DNA of 64,000 nt from Rattus norvegicus. Lineage: Eukaryota; Chordata; Mammalia; Rodentia; Muridae. The stretch is taken from NCBI RefSeq assembly GCF_036323735.1, contig NC_086021.1, forward strand, positions 163,757,976 to 163,821,975, written 5' to 3'. A program made the translations under genes and the position numbers. Below the pieces are notes generated by a model. The model saw only the letters and a list, made by a program, of their open reading frames with translations. It searched no databases and was not told the DNA's origin. Of this stretch, positions 1-9,420 are shown in pieces; the first letter of the stretch is position 1; each line of letters opens with the position of its first letter.

Positions 1-740
1 AGGGTGAGGGAGGTCACTTGGGTGTGGGAGGCAGTGCTGTTCTTGTTAGGGGCCTTATAGGCCCTGGCAAAGAAGGGAAGATGGGAATAATTTACTGCCT
101 CCTTAATGGAGACCATACTTTAAAGATGCCAGCCTGTCTCCCGTTTGATATAAAATGAATATGGAGCCTACTGGCAAGGCAGAGAGGAGAGCGAAGGCGC
201 TGAGAGCCCAGCCAGGGGCAATGAGAGACACATGCCTTGCTTGACTTGGAACTTTCCCTGTAGCCCTGAGATGCCGGCAGCCAGCCCAATGGTGGAGGCT
301 GCGCGCTGCAAGCCTGTTACCCTGGGCGCTCTGATCCTGCCGCGTGGACTCGCTTCACTCTCAGCCAGGATGGCTCAGAGCTAGTGCTCTCGAACCAGCA
401 CTCATGCCTGTGGCCCACAGTCAGCACAGCGGCGAGTGGGTTGGGGTGACAGAGCGAAGCAAATTTTAGAGAAAAATAGTTATAACCTGTCAAGCTTTCC
501 TCTTCCTCCTCTTCCTCCTCCTCCTCCTCCTCTCCCTACCTTCCTGCATTACAGGGGATTTGTTTAGGAAAAGAACTCGGATGTACGCTCTCCAAAAGTC
601 AAGCTTCAGGAATGATTTTTATTTTTCCCGTCAGTAAGTCAGAGCTCTTGCTTTTCATCTCATAACAATCACCTGAGAGCATCTTCTATGTGACAGGGGA
701 TAATAAACACATTATTTCTAGTTTTCGAAATAACTTTCTA
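1..740. other. Intergenic sequence upstream of Raly, no gene seen
   Basis: No open frame here resembles a known protein and no clear SINE or LINE is visible. The only distinct structure is a short pyrimidine tract, listed separately. By known mouse synteny Chmp4b should lie further upstream; that is knowledge of the region, not something seen here. Confidence 0.55.
496..536. repeat. (TCC)n pyrimidine tract
   Basis: About 40 bases of TTCC/TCC units, all pyrimidine on the + strand. It is a low-complexity tract. Confidence 0.85.
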
Positions 741-744
741 GGCC

Positions 745-751
<7 letters not shown>

Positions 752-812
<61 letters not shown>
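752..812. repeat. (TA)n microsatellite
   Basis: About 30 uninterrupted TA units. The tyrosine/isoleucine tail of the small open frame on the - strand is only this repeat translated. Confidence 0.97.
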
Positions 813-814
<2 letters not shown>

Positions 815-1230
815 CCCACTTTAGAGGGGACAGAGAACCGCTGGAGCTGGCCCATTAGTGGCTGGATTGGGTTATAAAGAGGCTCATCTCGATTTCTGGC
901 TCCAATGTCACCAATTATTGGCCAGTAGGGAGGGCCAAGTTCCTGACTGAGGCTCACTAATGGACGCACCTAAAATGAGAAATGTCTTTACGTTTTAGAC
1001 ATTCACGGTGACAAGGATTCAACCCAGACTGGCCTGCATTGTACTAGGAGTCGGTGTGTGACACCCTTGCCCCGTTCTGCAATTCTCTTGATAGGCAGTT
1101 TTCAGTCTACATGAGCTCCCTTCTGTAGACCTCATGGCACTGGGCAGTGGGGAAGTTAGACTATTCTTAGGGTACTTGAAGTTCCAGTTCAGGTCAGTGG
1201 GATCTGACAGCATCTCCTGGGGTCAGCCTG
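813..1230. other. Intergenic sequence, nothing recognised
   Basis: Single-copy-looking sequence between the TA repeat and the minisatellite. No gene or repeat family was recognised. Confidence 0.5.
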
Positions 1231-1560
1231 TGTGACTGTGGTCATCCTGTGTGACTGTGGTCATCCTGTGTGACTGTGGTCATCCTGTGTGACTGTGGTC
1301 ATCCTATGGGACTATGGTCATCCTGTGTGACTGTGGTCATCCTGTGTGACTGTGGTCATCCTGTGTGACTGTGGTCATCCTGTGTGACTGTGGTCATCCT
1401 GTGGGACTGTGGTCATCCTGTGGGACTGTGGTCATCCTGTGTGACTGTGGTCATCCTGTGGGACTGTGGTCATCCTGTGGGACTATGGTCATCCTGTGGG
1501 ACTGTGGTCGTCCTGCGGGACTGTGGTCATCCTGTGGGACTGTGGTCATCCTGTGGGACT
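1231..1560. repeat. 19-bp minisatellite, about 17.4 copies
   Basis: The unit is tgtgactgtggtcatcctg, repeated head to tail. Seventeen full copies fill 1231-1553 and a partial copy runs to 1560, with no length change between copies. Left-hand copies mostly carry TGTGACT and right-hand copies mostly TGGGACT. Because 19 is not a multiple of 3, successive copies pass through all three frames and give a 19-residue peptide period. The two overlapping open frames here are a by-product of the array, not genes. Confidence 0.97.
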
Positions 1561-1928
1561 ACACTGAAGGACTTAAAAAGACACAAGGCCTTGGTCCTAG
1601 GTGAGCAGGACACACATACTCTTATAGTTGTATTAAAGGCCACGCACACTGGGGAAGCTCCCCTGGGCTGCCCTCACTGCACACGCATTCCTCGAGTGAA
1701 GAAGGATCTGTGTATCCTCCTTACAGCGCCTCTAAGTCTGCCATGTCATGACCACCCATATTTATGTAAGTTCTTTCCATGCTGGGCGATCGCTGTGATA
1801 TTCAAAACACGTCAAACCTGACGAAACACGGCAGTGTCTCCTTTCAACTTAGCCAGTGACCTGCATGTAGAAGCATAGAAACAGAAGCAGATGATTGGCC
1901 CATACGTTTATAAGAAATAACAAATCAG
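1561..1928. other. Intergenic sequence right of the minisatellite
   Basis: No gene, repeat family or regulatory motif was recognised. Confidence 0.5.
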
Positions 1929-2094
1929 GAGCTGGAGAGATGGCTCAGGGACTGAAAGCACTGACTGCTCTTAGCCTGGCACCCACGTTTGGCTGACGAC
2001 CTACGGTAGGTCCAGTCTTAATGAGATCTGAGATTCTCTTCCGCCCTCCCAGCGCACAGAATGCATGTGGTGTGCACACCCACAGGCCAGACAC
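1929..2094 (+). mobile_element. Diverged B2/B3-type SINE
   Basis: It starts with the tRNA-like head gctggagagatggctcag and drifts from consensus afterwards. An ID element has inserted at its 3' end, so the SINE is older than that ID copy. Confidence 0.7.
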
Positions 2095-2106
2095 TGATAT
2101 AAATTT

Positions 2107-2219
2107 TTTTTTTTGTTTTGTTTTTTGGTTCTTTTTTTTTTTTCGGAGCTGGGGATCGAACCCAGGGCCTTGCGCTTCCTAGGCAAGCGCTCTACCACTG
2201 AGCTAAATCCCCAACCCCT
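2107..2219 (-). mobile_element. ID SINE (antisense)
   Basis: Reverse complement of the ID consensus. It has a T-rich tail on the left, then the tRNA(Ala)-like body with B-box and A-box, ending in ccccaacccc. It is flanked by the 13-bp duplication ctgatataaattt at 2094-2106 and 2220-2232, typical of L1-driven retrotransposition. It lies head to head with the next ID. Confidence 0.95.
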
Positions 2220-2246
2220 CTGATATAAATTTAAAAACAGTAACAA

Positions 2247-2357
2247 GGGGTTGGGGATTTGGCTCAGTGGTAGAGCGCTTGCCTAGCAAGTACAAGGCCC
2301 TGGGTTCGGTCCCCAGCTCCGAAAAACAGACAAACAAACAAACAAACAAAAAAAAAC
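2247..2357 (+). mobile_element. ID SINE (sense)
   Basis: Near-consensus ID body followed by an A-rich (CAAA)n tail. The 12-bp target-site duplication aaacagtaacaa is at 2235-2246 and 2358-2369. The duplication differs from that of the neighbouring inverted ID, so the two inserted independently. Confidence 0.95.
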
Positions 2358-2369
2358 AAACAGTAACAA

Positions 2370-3456
2370 ATCACTGTTTTAAGTCGTTTGAGTGGTTTAT
2401 TTTGCAGCAATAGATAACACAAACCTCAAAGGTGTCTAGTTATAGACTTTAACCAAACAGTAAGAAATTGTCAGTTTTTAGGCCACAACCTACAGTGATT
2501 AATCTGCAGACATATTTATTTGGCTTATATAGGTTTATTTTAAAAATATGATCTGATCGTAGAAACTGGACGATTTCATGTGAAAAACAATCCGTATTTA
2601 GGGGTTCTCTGGAACAATCTTGTCCTAGTAACAGCTGGCTAGCTGTCACCTCTCTCTGCGTGCACTCTCTAGTACTACAGTAGCCTCCACTCCTTGTTAT
2701 CTTGCTCCTAACATGCTTCCTGGCCCCTGCAGGCATTTGAATTTTTGATTCGTGCTGTTGGCATGGCAATGGGAAGGCACTGGAGGCTTCTGAGGAGACG
2801 AGGAAGGATGAGAGCTGAGCAGTGAGTAATGCATTGGTGGGGGTGACTCGGGCACGAGTGGTGTAAAAAAAAAATCTATTCTTTAGTCTGTCCAGAGCCA
2901 TGGTCTTTGTCTTAGGGAAAATGCTCCTCCCCTGTCTCTCACTACAAGCTCCCACTTGAGCCGCTGAGATGCCCGCTTTCACACACATGAGGATAGGCTA
3001 ATGAATGTTTCGCAGATGTTGGGGAGAGAAAGGGGCTGAGTGTCTGCCACGGGGCTCAGATGGCTTTGGGTTCGGTCCTGCTTCCCTCCCGCCACCTGTA
3101 AGACCCTCCTTATCCTTGGAATGGGGGAGAGACTGATTTTAGAGCGTCGATATGATTTAAAAAGGCAATTGAATAAGATGAATTTTAAATGTTTTCCCGA
3201 CCTTGACACTTTAAAACCCTTTTCTGTATCCTAGAGATAGTCTACTTCTTGTTCTGACTCTCTCAATCCGTATGCCACTCTGTAGCCTTCTGTGCCCACT
3301 TTTACACTGCATTTCCTCCTGTGTGGAGTAGGAAGCTTTCTGTAAGTGAAACCCCTTAAAAATGTGGACTCTGTTTGTTCTCTTCATCTGTTTTAGTTAG
3401 GAAATTACAATGTCAAGTTAGAAAACCCACTGTGAAGGTGTATTTGTTGAAGTTGG
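2370..3456. other. Intergenic sequence, nothing recognised
   Basis: About 1.1 kb with no identifiable repeat. It contains a 179-codon open frame on the - strand (2449-2988) whose translation shows no domain, repeat or family resemblance. It is treated as chance. Confidence 0.5.
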
Positions 3457-3650
3457 GGGTGGGCTGAGGAGATAGCTCAGTCATTAGTGGGCTTGCCCTG
3501 CACACATGGGACCTGGGATTGGCTCTCCCACACCACATAGAAAGCTGGGTACAGCAGCATGCATCTGTAATCCCATTGTTGGGAGACAGAGACTTTCCAG
3601 GCAAATATCGAGCTCTAGGTGGAGAAGCTCTTTCTCAAGAAGTAAGGTCG
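3457..3650 (+). mobile_element. B4/RSINE1-type SINE
   Basis: A tRNA-like head is followed by a B1-like body (gcatctgtaatcccattgtt). This is the composite ID-B1 structure of B4 elements. The copy is well diverged. Confidence 0.7.
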
Positions 3651-3651
3651 T

Positions 3652-3872
3652 GGGGCACTGAAGAGATGACTTAGCAGTTAAGAGCACTCTTCCAAAAAAA
3701 AAAAAAAAAATCCTCATTTGATTTCCAGCACCCCTGTGGTGGCTCACAACCATCGGTAACTCTAGTTCTAGGGGGATCTGATCCCCTCTTGCAGCCTTTG
3801 AGGACACTACACGAATGTAGTACACAGACAATCAAGCAGGCAAAATATCCACACACATAAATAAAAATAAAA
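3652..3872 (+). mobile_element. B3-type SINE
   Basis: The head resembles B2/B3 and the body has ggtggctcacaaccatcggt. The 3' part (gcacagac..., caggcaaaatatccacacac) is typical of B3. A run of 17 A at 3694-3710 interrupts the element after the head. Confidence 0.75.
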
Positions 3873-3888
3873 CGGAAGGATAATTCTT

Positions 3889-3998
3889 TTTTTTTTTTTT
3901 TTTTTTTTTTTGGTTCTTTTTTTCGGAGCTGGGGACCGAACCCAGGGCCTCGCGCTTCCTAGGTAAGCGCTCTACCACTGAGCTAAATCCCCAGCCCC
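3889..3998 (-). mobile_element. ID SINE (antisense)
   Basis: A long T run is followed by the antisense ID body. The flanks ggaaggataattctt at about 3874-3888 and from 3999 form the target-site duplication. Confidence 0.95.
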
Positions 3999-4643
3999 GG
4001 AAGGATAATTCTTTAAAAGAAGGCTATTCCTAGAAGATTTACAGTGTGGGTGGCCCAAGGTGACCTGTGAAATGGTCCCTACACCCTCTTAACCAAGGAA
4101 ACACTACCAAACCAGGCAGATCAAGCAGGTCAAGCCTTCATGCATACGATAAGAATACCCATAAAACTGTTCAGGCAGGTATCAAGGGTGTGCATATCTG
4201 AAAAGCCATCAAGTGTGAAAGATGTGACTTTAAAGTAGCAACGTGTGCCATTCTGTGAGTGCAATGGTGGGACTGGGAGGTGTGCCAGGGCCAGACACTG
4301 TGGCTTGTACCAACACACCTGGCTTACCAGGGCAGGATGGCCTGAGAGGGGGCTGTGTTTTTGCTGCACATGTTTAACAATGCAGAGTATGGCTGAACAT
4401 GAGCATTTGGGTGTGGTCTTTGAGCATGCCCTGGGAAACAAAGCTTCTACAACACAGCACTGAGTTTACAGAGCTCAGGGTCAGATTAGCTTATACTGGA
4501 ACAAAGTGTTCCTAAACACAGAAGCAAAAGACATTCTAGGCGAAACAAAAACCATACAGTATGGGAATAAAATAAACAGAGATATAAGTGGTTTTTTTTA
4601 AAGGTGGGGGAAGATCATGGAAGACACCCATGTAAACTGACCT

Positions 4644-4654
4644 ACACACACACA

Positions 4655-4693
<39 letters not shown>

Positions 4694-4720
4694 ACGTGCG
4701 TGCCAATATATATATATATA
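4644..4720. repeat. (CA)n followed by (TA)n microsatellite
   Basis: CA repeats with a few CG interruptions, then a short (TA)7 block. Confidence 0.95.
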
Positions 4721-4847
4721 CAACAGACCACTACTCTCAAGTAAAAACTCCAGAAGTGAGCGGATTTTCTGAATAGTTTCATCAGGTTTAAGACAGAGTT
4801 TTTCATAAATATTTTCTAAGTTTCATTTTCCTCCCAAACTTCTACAA

Positions 4848-4899
4848 CATCTTGTCTTTGGCTGTTGTCCCTCCATCTTGTCTTTGGCTGTTGTCCCTC
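4848..4899. repeat. Perfect 26-bp tandem duplication
   Basis: Two identical adjacent copies, 4848-4873 and 4874-4899, built on catcttgtctttggctgttg plus tccctc. Their identity suggests a recent replication-slippage event. Confidence 0.95.
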
Positions 4900-5080
4900 A
4901 TGGTAACTGAGAAAAAAAAAAAACCTGCAGTGACTATAGGCATCATACTAGACTACACTACCCAGGAAACAACAGACTATCTCTTCTTTATCCTTCCCTT
5001 TTATTGATTGCCCTGGGGTGTTAAAATTGTTTATTTAGGGCTTCATTTGTTTGGTTTTCAAGACAGGGTTTGATAATTAG

Positions 5081-5243
5081 GAAGATCTGGAGATCTGGCT
5101 CAGCAGTCATGCACCTGTTGCTCTTGCAGAGGACCTGAGCTGGTTTCCCAGTACCCCACAAGGTGGCTCGCAACCATCTGTAACTCCAGTTCCAGGGATC
5201 TGATGCCCTCTTCTGACCCCATCAGGCACTTAGCATGTAGACT
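5081..5243 (+). mobile_element. B3-type SINE
   Basis: Diverged copy. The head has gatctggctcagcagt and the body has ggtggctcgcaaccatctgt and aactccagttccagggatct, as in B3. Confidence 0.75.
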
Positions 5244-5254
5244 CTAAAATTGGA

Positions 5255-5640
5255 GTCCTTCATTCTCTAGCTGTGTGGTTTTGGAGAAGTTCTCTTTTGT
5301 GACTGTCTTTTCGCCTATGGGGATTTTTTAAAAGTCTGTATTTATTTTATGTATGCGAGTACACCGTCGCTGTCCTCAGACACACCAGAGGAGGGCATCA
5401 GATCTCATTACAGATGGTTGTGAGCCACCCTGTCATTGCTGGGATTTGAACTCAGGACCTCTGGAAGAGCAGTCAGTGTTCTTAACCACTGAGCCATCTC
5501 TCCAGCCCACCTATGGGGATTTTAGTAGTACTTACTTCATAAGGCTGTATGGGGATTAACTAAGCTTGACTAGCAGCAGTCAGTGCACTGCCTGGTAACT
5601 AGTTAGTGTTGCATTTCTGTTAGCTGGTGTTATGTTGTCA
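5255..5640 (+). mobile_element. MIR (ancient SINE), interrupted by a B2
   Basis: The left part has ctagctgtgtggttttggag. The right part has tacttcataaggctgtatgg and then ggattaactaagc. Both match the MIR core and 3' half. A younger B2 split it at 5314-5523. Confidence 0.65.
5328..5509 (-). mobile_element. B2 SINE (antisense)
   Basis: Antisense B2 ending in gagccatctctccagccc. The 14-bp target-site duplication cctatggggatttt is at 5314-5327 and 5510-5523. It inserted into the older MIR. Confidence 0.95.
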
Positions 5641-5965
5641 GTATGTTTCTTTAGAAACATTGCCCTTCAAGTTCTCATCTGGTGAAATTCTTCTGAGACA
5701 GTACTGAGTCTTCTTGACATTTCTTTGTTGGATTTGTTATGGTGAATCATAAAACAGACATTAAATGAGGGATCTACTATTTTATACCCTGAAGACTGAA
5801 CAAAACAGACAATAGCCTGTGCTCACACTCATCACACTGTAGTGGAAAGTGTGTTTGGCAGAGAGACAATATGCACATTTCAGATGGGACATTGCTACGG
5901 AGAAGAATCCAACAAGAGCCTATAGTAGTGAACAGTTGCTATCTAAAATGTGGACAGGCAAGGCA
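5641..5965. other. Intergenic sequence, nothing recognised
   Basis: No gene or clear repeat. Confidence 0.5.
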
Positions 5966-5991
5966 TTTAATTAATTAATTAATTAATTAAT
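5966..5991. repeat. (TTAA)n short tandem repeat
   Basis: About six TTAA units at the tail end of the adjacent antisense B1. It is probably derived from that SINE's A-rich tail. Confidence 0.85.
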
Positions 5992-6126
5992 ACAGGGTTT
6001 CACTATATAACCTTGGCTGGGCTGAAAGTCAGTATGTAGACCAGGCTAGCCTCAAACTCCAAGAGACCTCCCTGTCTCTGCCTCCCTGTGCTGGGATTAA
6101 AGGCATGAACCATGACTCCTGAGCAT
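5992..6126 (-). mobile_element. B1 SINE (antisense)
   Basis: 7SL-derived. It has acagggtttcactatataac at one end and gctgggattaaaggcatgaa at the other. Confidence 0.85.
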
Positions 6127-6156
6127 GAAAGACTTCTTTTTAGAAAGCCTGAAGAT

Positions 6157-6346
6157 GGCTGGTCGTAGTGGAACACACCCTTAATCTCAGTAGTTAGGAG
6201 GCTGAGGCAGGCAAATCTCTGGTAGTTTGAGGCTAGCCTGGTCTACATAGTGAGTTTTAGGATAGTTAGAGAGCTGCATAGTGAGACTCTGTCGCAAACA
6301 AGAACATTTAAAACAACAACAACAACAATAACAACAACAAAAACCC
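6157..6346 (+). mobile_element. B1 SINE (sense) with (CAA)n tail
   Basis: The B1 body from ggctggtcgtagtgg to gtgagactctgtc is followed by a (CAA)n tail. With the preceding B1 it makes an inverted pair about 30 bases apart. Confidence 0.85.
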
Positions 6347-6790
6347 CAAACCAAAAACCTAACGAAGTTAAAAAAGCAAAAGCGACTGTTAAGATGGCAG
6401 GGAGTGAGCCGTACCAACGTATAGGAGAGTAGCCTGAGGCTGACACAGCGAAGGCCCAGGAAAAACAGTACACCTGGTATTTTAGAAGACCAGGAAAAAG
6501 GCCAAAATGTAGTTGGAGTAAATTAGCAGACTAAAGCTTACACCATGTCAGAAGGGTAGCGGGTGATATTTGGGACCTCGTAGAATGTGTACAGAATTCT
6601 CAGTGCCAGCAGAGAAACATCTGCAATCTTTTATAATGGAAGCCATGAACAGACAGAGCAGAGCGGGGTAGCTTGCCTAACAGTGGGGTTGAAAGTTCAG
6701 AGGAAGCTTCTCAGAGGAGGTGGCTCCTGAGCTGAGCAAGGGACGGATGAAAACGCCGCCACAGAAGGCGGTAATAGATTGCTATGTTCA
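6347..6790. other. Intergenic sequence, nothing recognised
   Basis: No gene or repeat family recognised. Confidence 0.5.
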
Positions 6791-6960
6791 AAGTCTGGCG
6801 GTGGTGGCACATGGCGATAATCCCAGTGCTCTGGAGGCATAGGCAGGGGATTTCTGAGGTGGAGGCCAGCCTGGTTTTCAGAGCTAATTCCAGGAAAGCC
6901 AAGGCTACACCGAGAAACCCTGTCTTGAAAAAAAAAAAAACAAAAAACAAAAACAAGGGA
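6791..6960 (+). mobile_element. B1 SINE (sense)
   Basis: The body from ggcggtggtggcacatgg to gagaaaccctgtcttg is followed by an A-rich tail. A short duplication, aatagattg, flanks it. Confidence 0.85.
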
Positions 6961-7171
6961 ACAAGAAAACACAACAAATAATAGATTGGCATATTTGAGC
7001 AAATATGGTAAGACTATTGCACAGAGAAGGAAAGGAGGAGTTGGATGAACCAAGAAAGAGCAGAGGAGGTTGGAAGGGGCTGGACTGATTGACAGAAGTG
7101 TTTATTGATCATCAGAGTACGAACTAGATCTGGAAACAGTAATGTACAAAGACCAGTAAATAATTCCTGGT

Positions 7172-7386
7172 CTTGGCGCTGGGGAGATGGTTTAGTGAAA
7201 GAGATTGCTCTTCAAGGCTGAGAACCTGTTTGAACAACCATTCCTGAACGAAAAAGGCCTGGCCTCACTGTGATCCATCCCAGCAGTTGGAAGGCAGAGG
7301 CAAGGAGGATCTGGAGTTCAATATCATTCTCGGCTACAGAACAAGTACAAGGCTAACCTGGGCTACAGAGTCCCTGCCTCAAATTC
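7172..7386 (+). mobile_element. B4/RSINE1-type SINE
   Basis: A tRNA-like head (gctggggagatggtttagtg) is joined to a B1-like 3' half ending in ctacagagtccctgcctcaa. Confidence 0.7.
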
Positions 7387-7784
7387 TGTCCTAATTCCCA
7401 AAAGGTTATGAAATCACAGGTCTGAAGGGAATGGGAAATACAAATAAATTCGTTTCCGGCTTTCTGGGAGATTTCTGACTATAGCTGGCAATGGTCCTCA
7501 TTGCTCTCAGAAGACCCCGATGATCTAGGGAGGGAAAGTGGGGATGCGAGTGGGAGAGCCTGGGGGACTGAAACACTGATTCGAATGGGAGATCCTGACA
7601 TGAGAAATATTTAGGAGGGAGAACACCCAGATTAAGTAAGAAGACATTTCATGCCATAAGGGAAAAGCTACTTGACCAGGCTTTTTTTCCCCCACTTTTG
7701 AGCTACCCAGACCCCAGACACCGAAGCGTCTCTGTAGCGAATGGTGGCACTCTCATTCCTAGAAAGTGAAATAACTGGGTTCCA
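7387..7784. other. Sequence just upstream of the CpG island
   Basis: No repeat recognised. The sequence is mostly single-copy-looking and may include distal promoter elements. Confidence 0.45.
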
Positions 7785-7848
7785 ATTGCTTCTGGACCCG
7801 GCCGCACCGCCCCCAGCTAAGAGAAAGGGCCCCATCTCCAGGCCTCGC

Positions 7849-7853
7849 CCAAT
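7849..7853 (+). promoter_or_regulatory. CCAAT box (candidate NF-Y site)
   Basis: CCAATCA on the + strand near the left edge of the CpG island. It is several hundred bases from the candidate exon 1, so its role is uncertain. Confidence 0.4.
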
Positions 7854-8205
7854 CAAGCACCACCCCCTCGCTCCTCCTTTAGGATCTTTCTCCTTCCGGC
7901 TCCTGCTCAGGGTCTACCTCAGACTCCCTCCAACCCGCCGTGCTTCCAGGCCCACCTCCTTCAGACCCGGGTATACTCTCTCCTAGCACCGCCTCCGCTT
8001 CCGTAGGCCCTAGCCCGTCCCCTCAGACTCCTCCCCTGGGCACGCTCTTCCCCCCTCGGCTCCGCCCTCAGTCCGCAGCTCCTCCCTAGTATCGTCCGGC
8101 CCGTCAGCCCTCGGGACCCCTCAGCCCCGCCTTCAGCATCCGCGGGTGGAAGCCAACTCCTTTCCCTCAGCCCCGCCTGCCTCCTCCGTCCCTCCTCCCG
8201 CCAGG

Positions 8206-8214
8206 CCCCGCCCC
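8206..8214 (-). promoter_or_regulatory. GC box (candidate Sp1/KLF site)
   Basis: CCCCGCCCC inside the CpG island. A similar box lies at 9031-9040. Confidence 0.5.
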
Positions 8215-8469
8215 GGACCCGCCCTCCTCCTCTGCGCGCCGAAGCTCTGGACCTTTCCAAAGCCCGGCGCGAGGGGTGAGCGGGGAGCCCACGCGTCTGG
8301 AGAGGCAGGCTCGTGCAGGGCGGCGCCGAGGACTGAGTGGTCCGGTGGCTGGATCCGACCCGGACGACGAGGACGAGAACTGGGCCGGAGCCGGGGCGGC
8401 GGCAGGCCGAGTGCAGAGGTCTGTCCAGCACTCTCCCTCCCCGCGCTCGCCCAAGTGGTGGCGGCCGAG

Positions 8470-8699
8470 CGAAGGACTCAGGGCTGCGGGGCTCGGGCCT
8501 CTGTCAGTGCGGCGGGACGCGCGAGCGGCGCGGGGCGCGGAGCCGAGGGAAGCCGAGGGGGCGGAAGCGGTCGCGACTCTTAGCGCGTGTGCTCGGGCTC
8601 CTCACGTGGCGGCCGGGGCCGCCTGTTCCCTCCCGCCTTCCGAGAGCAGACGCGCCGTCGCCTTCCGTGCCGCGCGGCTTCCTCCAGACCTCAGCGCGG
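8470..8699 (+). other. Raly: Candidate Raly non-coding exon 1 (5' end not defined)
   Basis: A strong splice donor, CGG|GTGAGT, lies at 8699/8700 within the CpG island, which is where a first exon should end. No ATG is seen in the several hundred bases before the donor, as fits a wholly non-coding first exon. The start given is only nominal because the transcription start cannot be located by eye. A second possible donor (GTGAGC) is at 8276. The exon would splice to 33506 or directly to 63700. Confidence 0.5.
8603..8608. promoter_or_regulatory. CACGTG E-box
   Basis: A palindromic CACGTG (USF/MYC-type site) about 90 bases before the candidate exon 1 donor, so probably close to or inside exon 1. 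Confidence 0.4.
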
Positions 8700-9420
8700 G
8701 TGAGTGGGGGCCGCGGGCCGCTCCTGAGGAGTACGGGCGGGCTATTCCTTGTGCCTTTTCCTTCCTCACCTCCTCGGGCGGGCCGTTGCCTATTTTTAGA
8801 AACTCTTTTTTAAGGCCGTTCCGGGAGTCCTGGGAGCCGGAGTAACTCTCGGCCCCCTTCCTCTGTGCTCCCTCCCAGGCCCGCCGACCCAGGTCGCCTG
8901 CCCCGGGCCACCCGCGCTCGCCCCTGGCCTTCTGGCATTCGCAGCTCGCCTCTGGTCGGCCGTACGGGCCCGGGCCAGGAGTTGGGGGTGGGCCGGTGCC
9001 CGCTCGGAAGTTGGAGTCTTTTGTGCTCGCGCCCCGCCCCGACCGGCGAGGGGAGGAGGGGAGGGAGCGGAGGTTGCGCCGGGGAGGCCTCGGGCGGGCT
9101 GGGGCCTGGCTCTGGCCTGGGTTGGGGCCCCGGGTTTCTTCCGGCTTTCCAGCCCGGTCCTGCTCTTTGGGTTCCCTTAGGCGCGCAAAACTGGTCCTTT
9201 CTTTTTCTTCACGGGTCTGAGCGCCTTGCTCGCCACCCTTGCCTATCCTTCGCTCGTTGTCTTGTGGGGCGCGGAAGGGAACGACCAGCCCTCGAACTGG
9301 GGCCGCGTCTCCCACTTCGCTCCAGTCCGAGCCTCAGTTTTCATCTGGGTGAAATGGGGTCAAGAAGGGACGCGGCCTCTCAGGGTGTTAGGGAATTCAG
9401 GGAGGGAGTTAGTACACGGC

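Larger units (their letters stand above)
4015..5080. other. Intergenic sequence with a CA microsatellite and a small tandem duplication
   Basis: No gene was recognised. The two simple-sequence features are listed separately. Confidence 0.5.
7785..9420 (+). promoter_or_regulatory. Raly: CpG-island promoter of Raly
   Basis: About 1.6 kb of very GC-rich, CpG-dense sequence with no SINE, in a window that is otherwise AT-rich and repeat-rich. There is no convincing TATA box. GC boxes, a CCAAT box and a CACGTG E-box are visible. It is the only CpG island in the window and lies upstream of the Raly coding exon on the same strand, so it is inferred to be the gene's housekeeping-type promoter. In mouse this promoter is known to drive ectopic agouti expression in lethal-yellow, where a deletion joins it to the neighbouring agouti gene. 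The exact start sites cannot be read from sequence. Long open frames on both strands here are products of GC-rich, stop-poor DNA. Confidence 0.88.

Noticed and set aside
1231..1560. CRISPR-like array
   Set aside because: The units are directly adjacent with no spacers, and the genome is mammalian.
1365..1821. Open frames of 79 and 145 codons with a 19-residue repeat
   Set aside because: They are translations of the 19-bp minisatellite in different frames.
2449..2988. 179-codon frame on the - strand
   Set aside because: No recognisable domain, no similarity to known proteins from memory, and no promoter or splice context. The length is compatible with chance.
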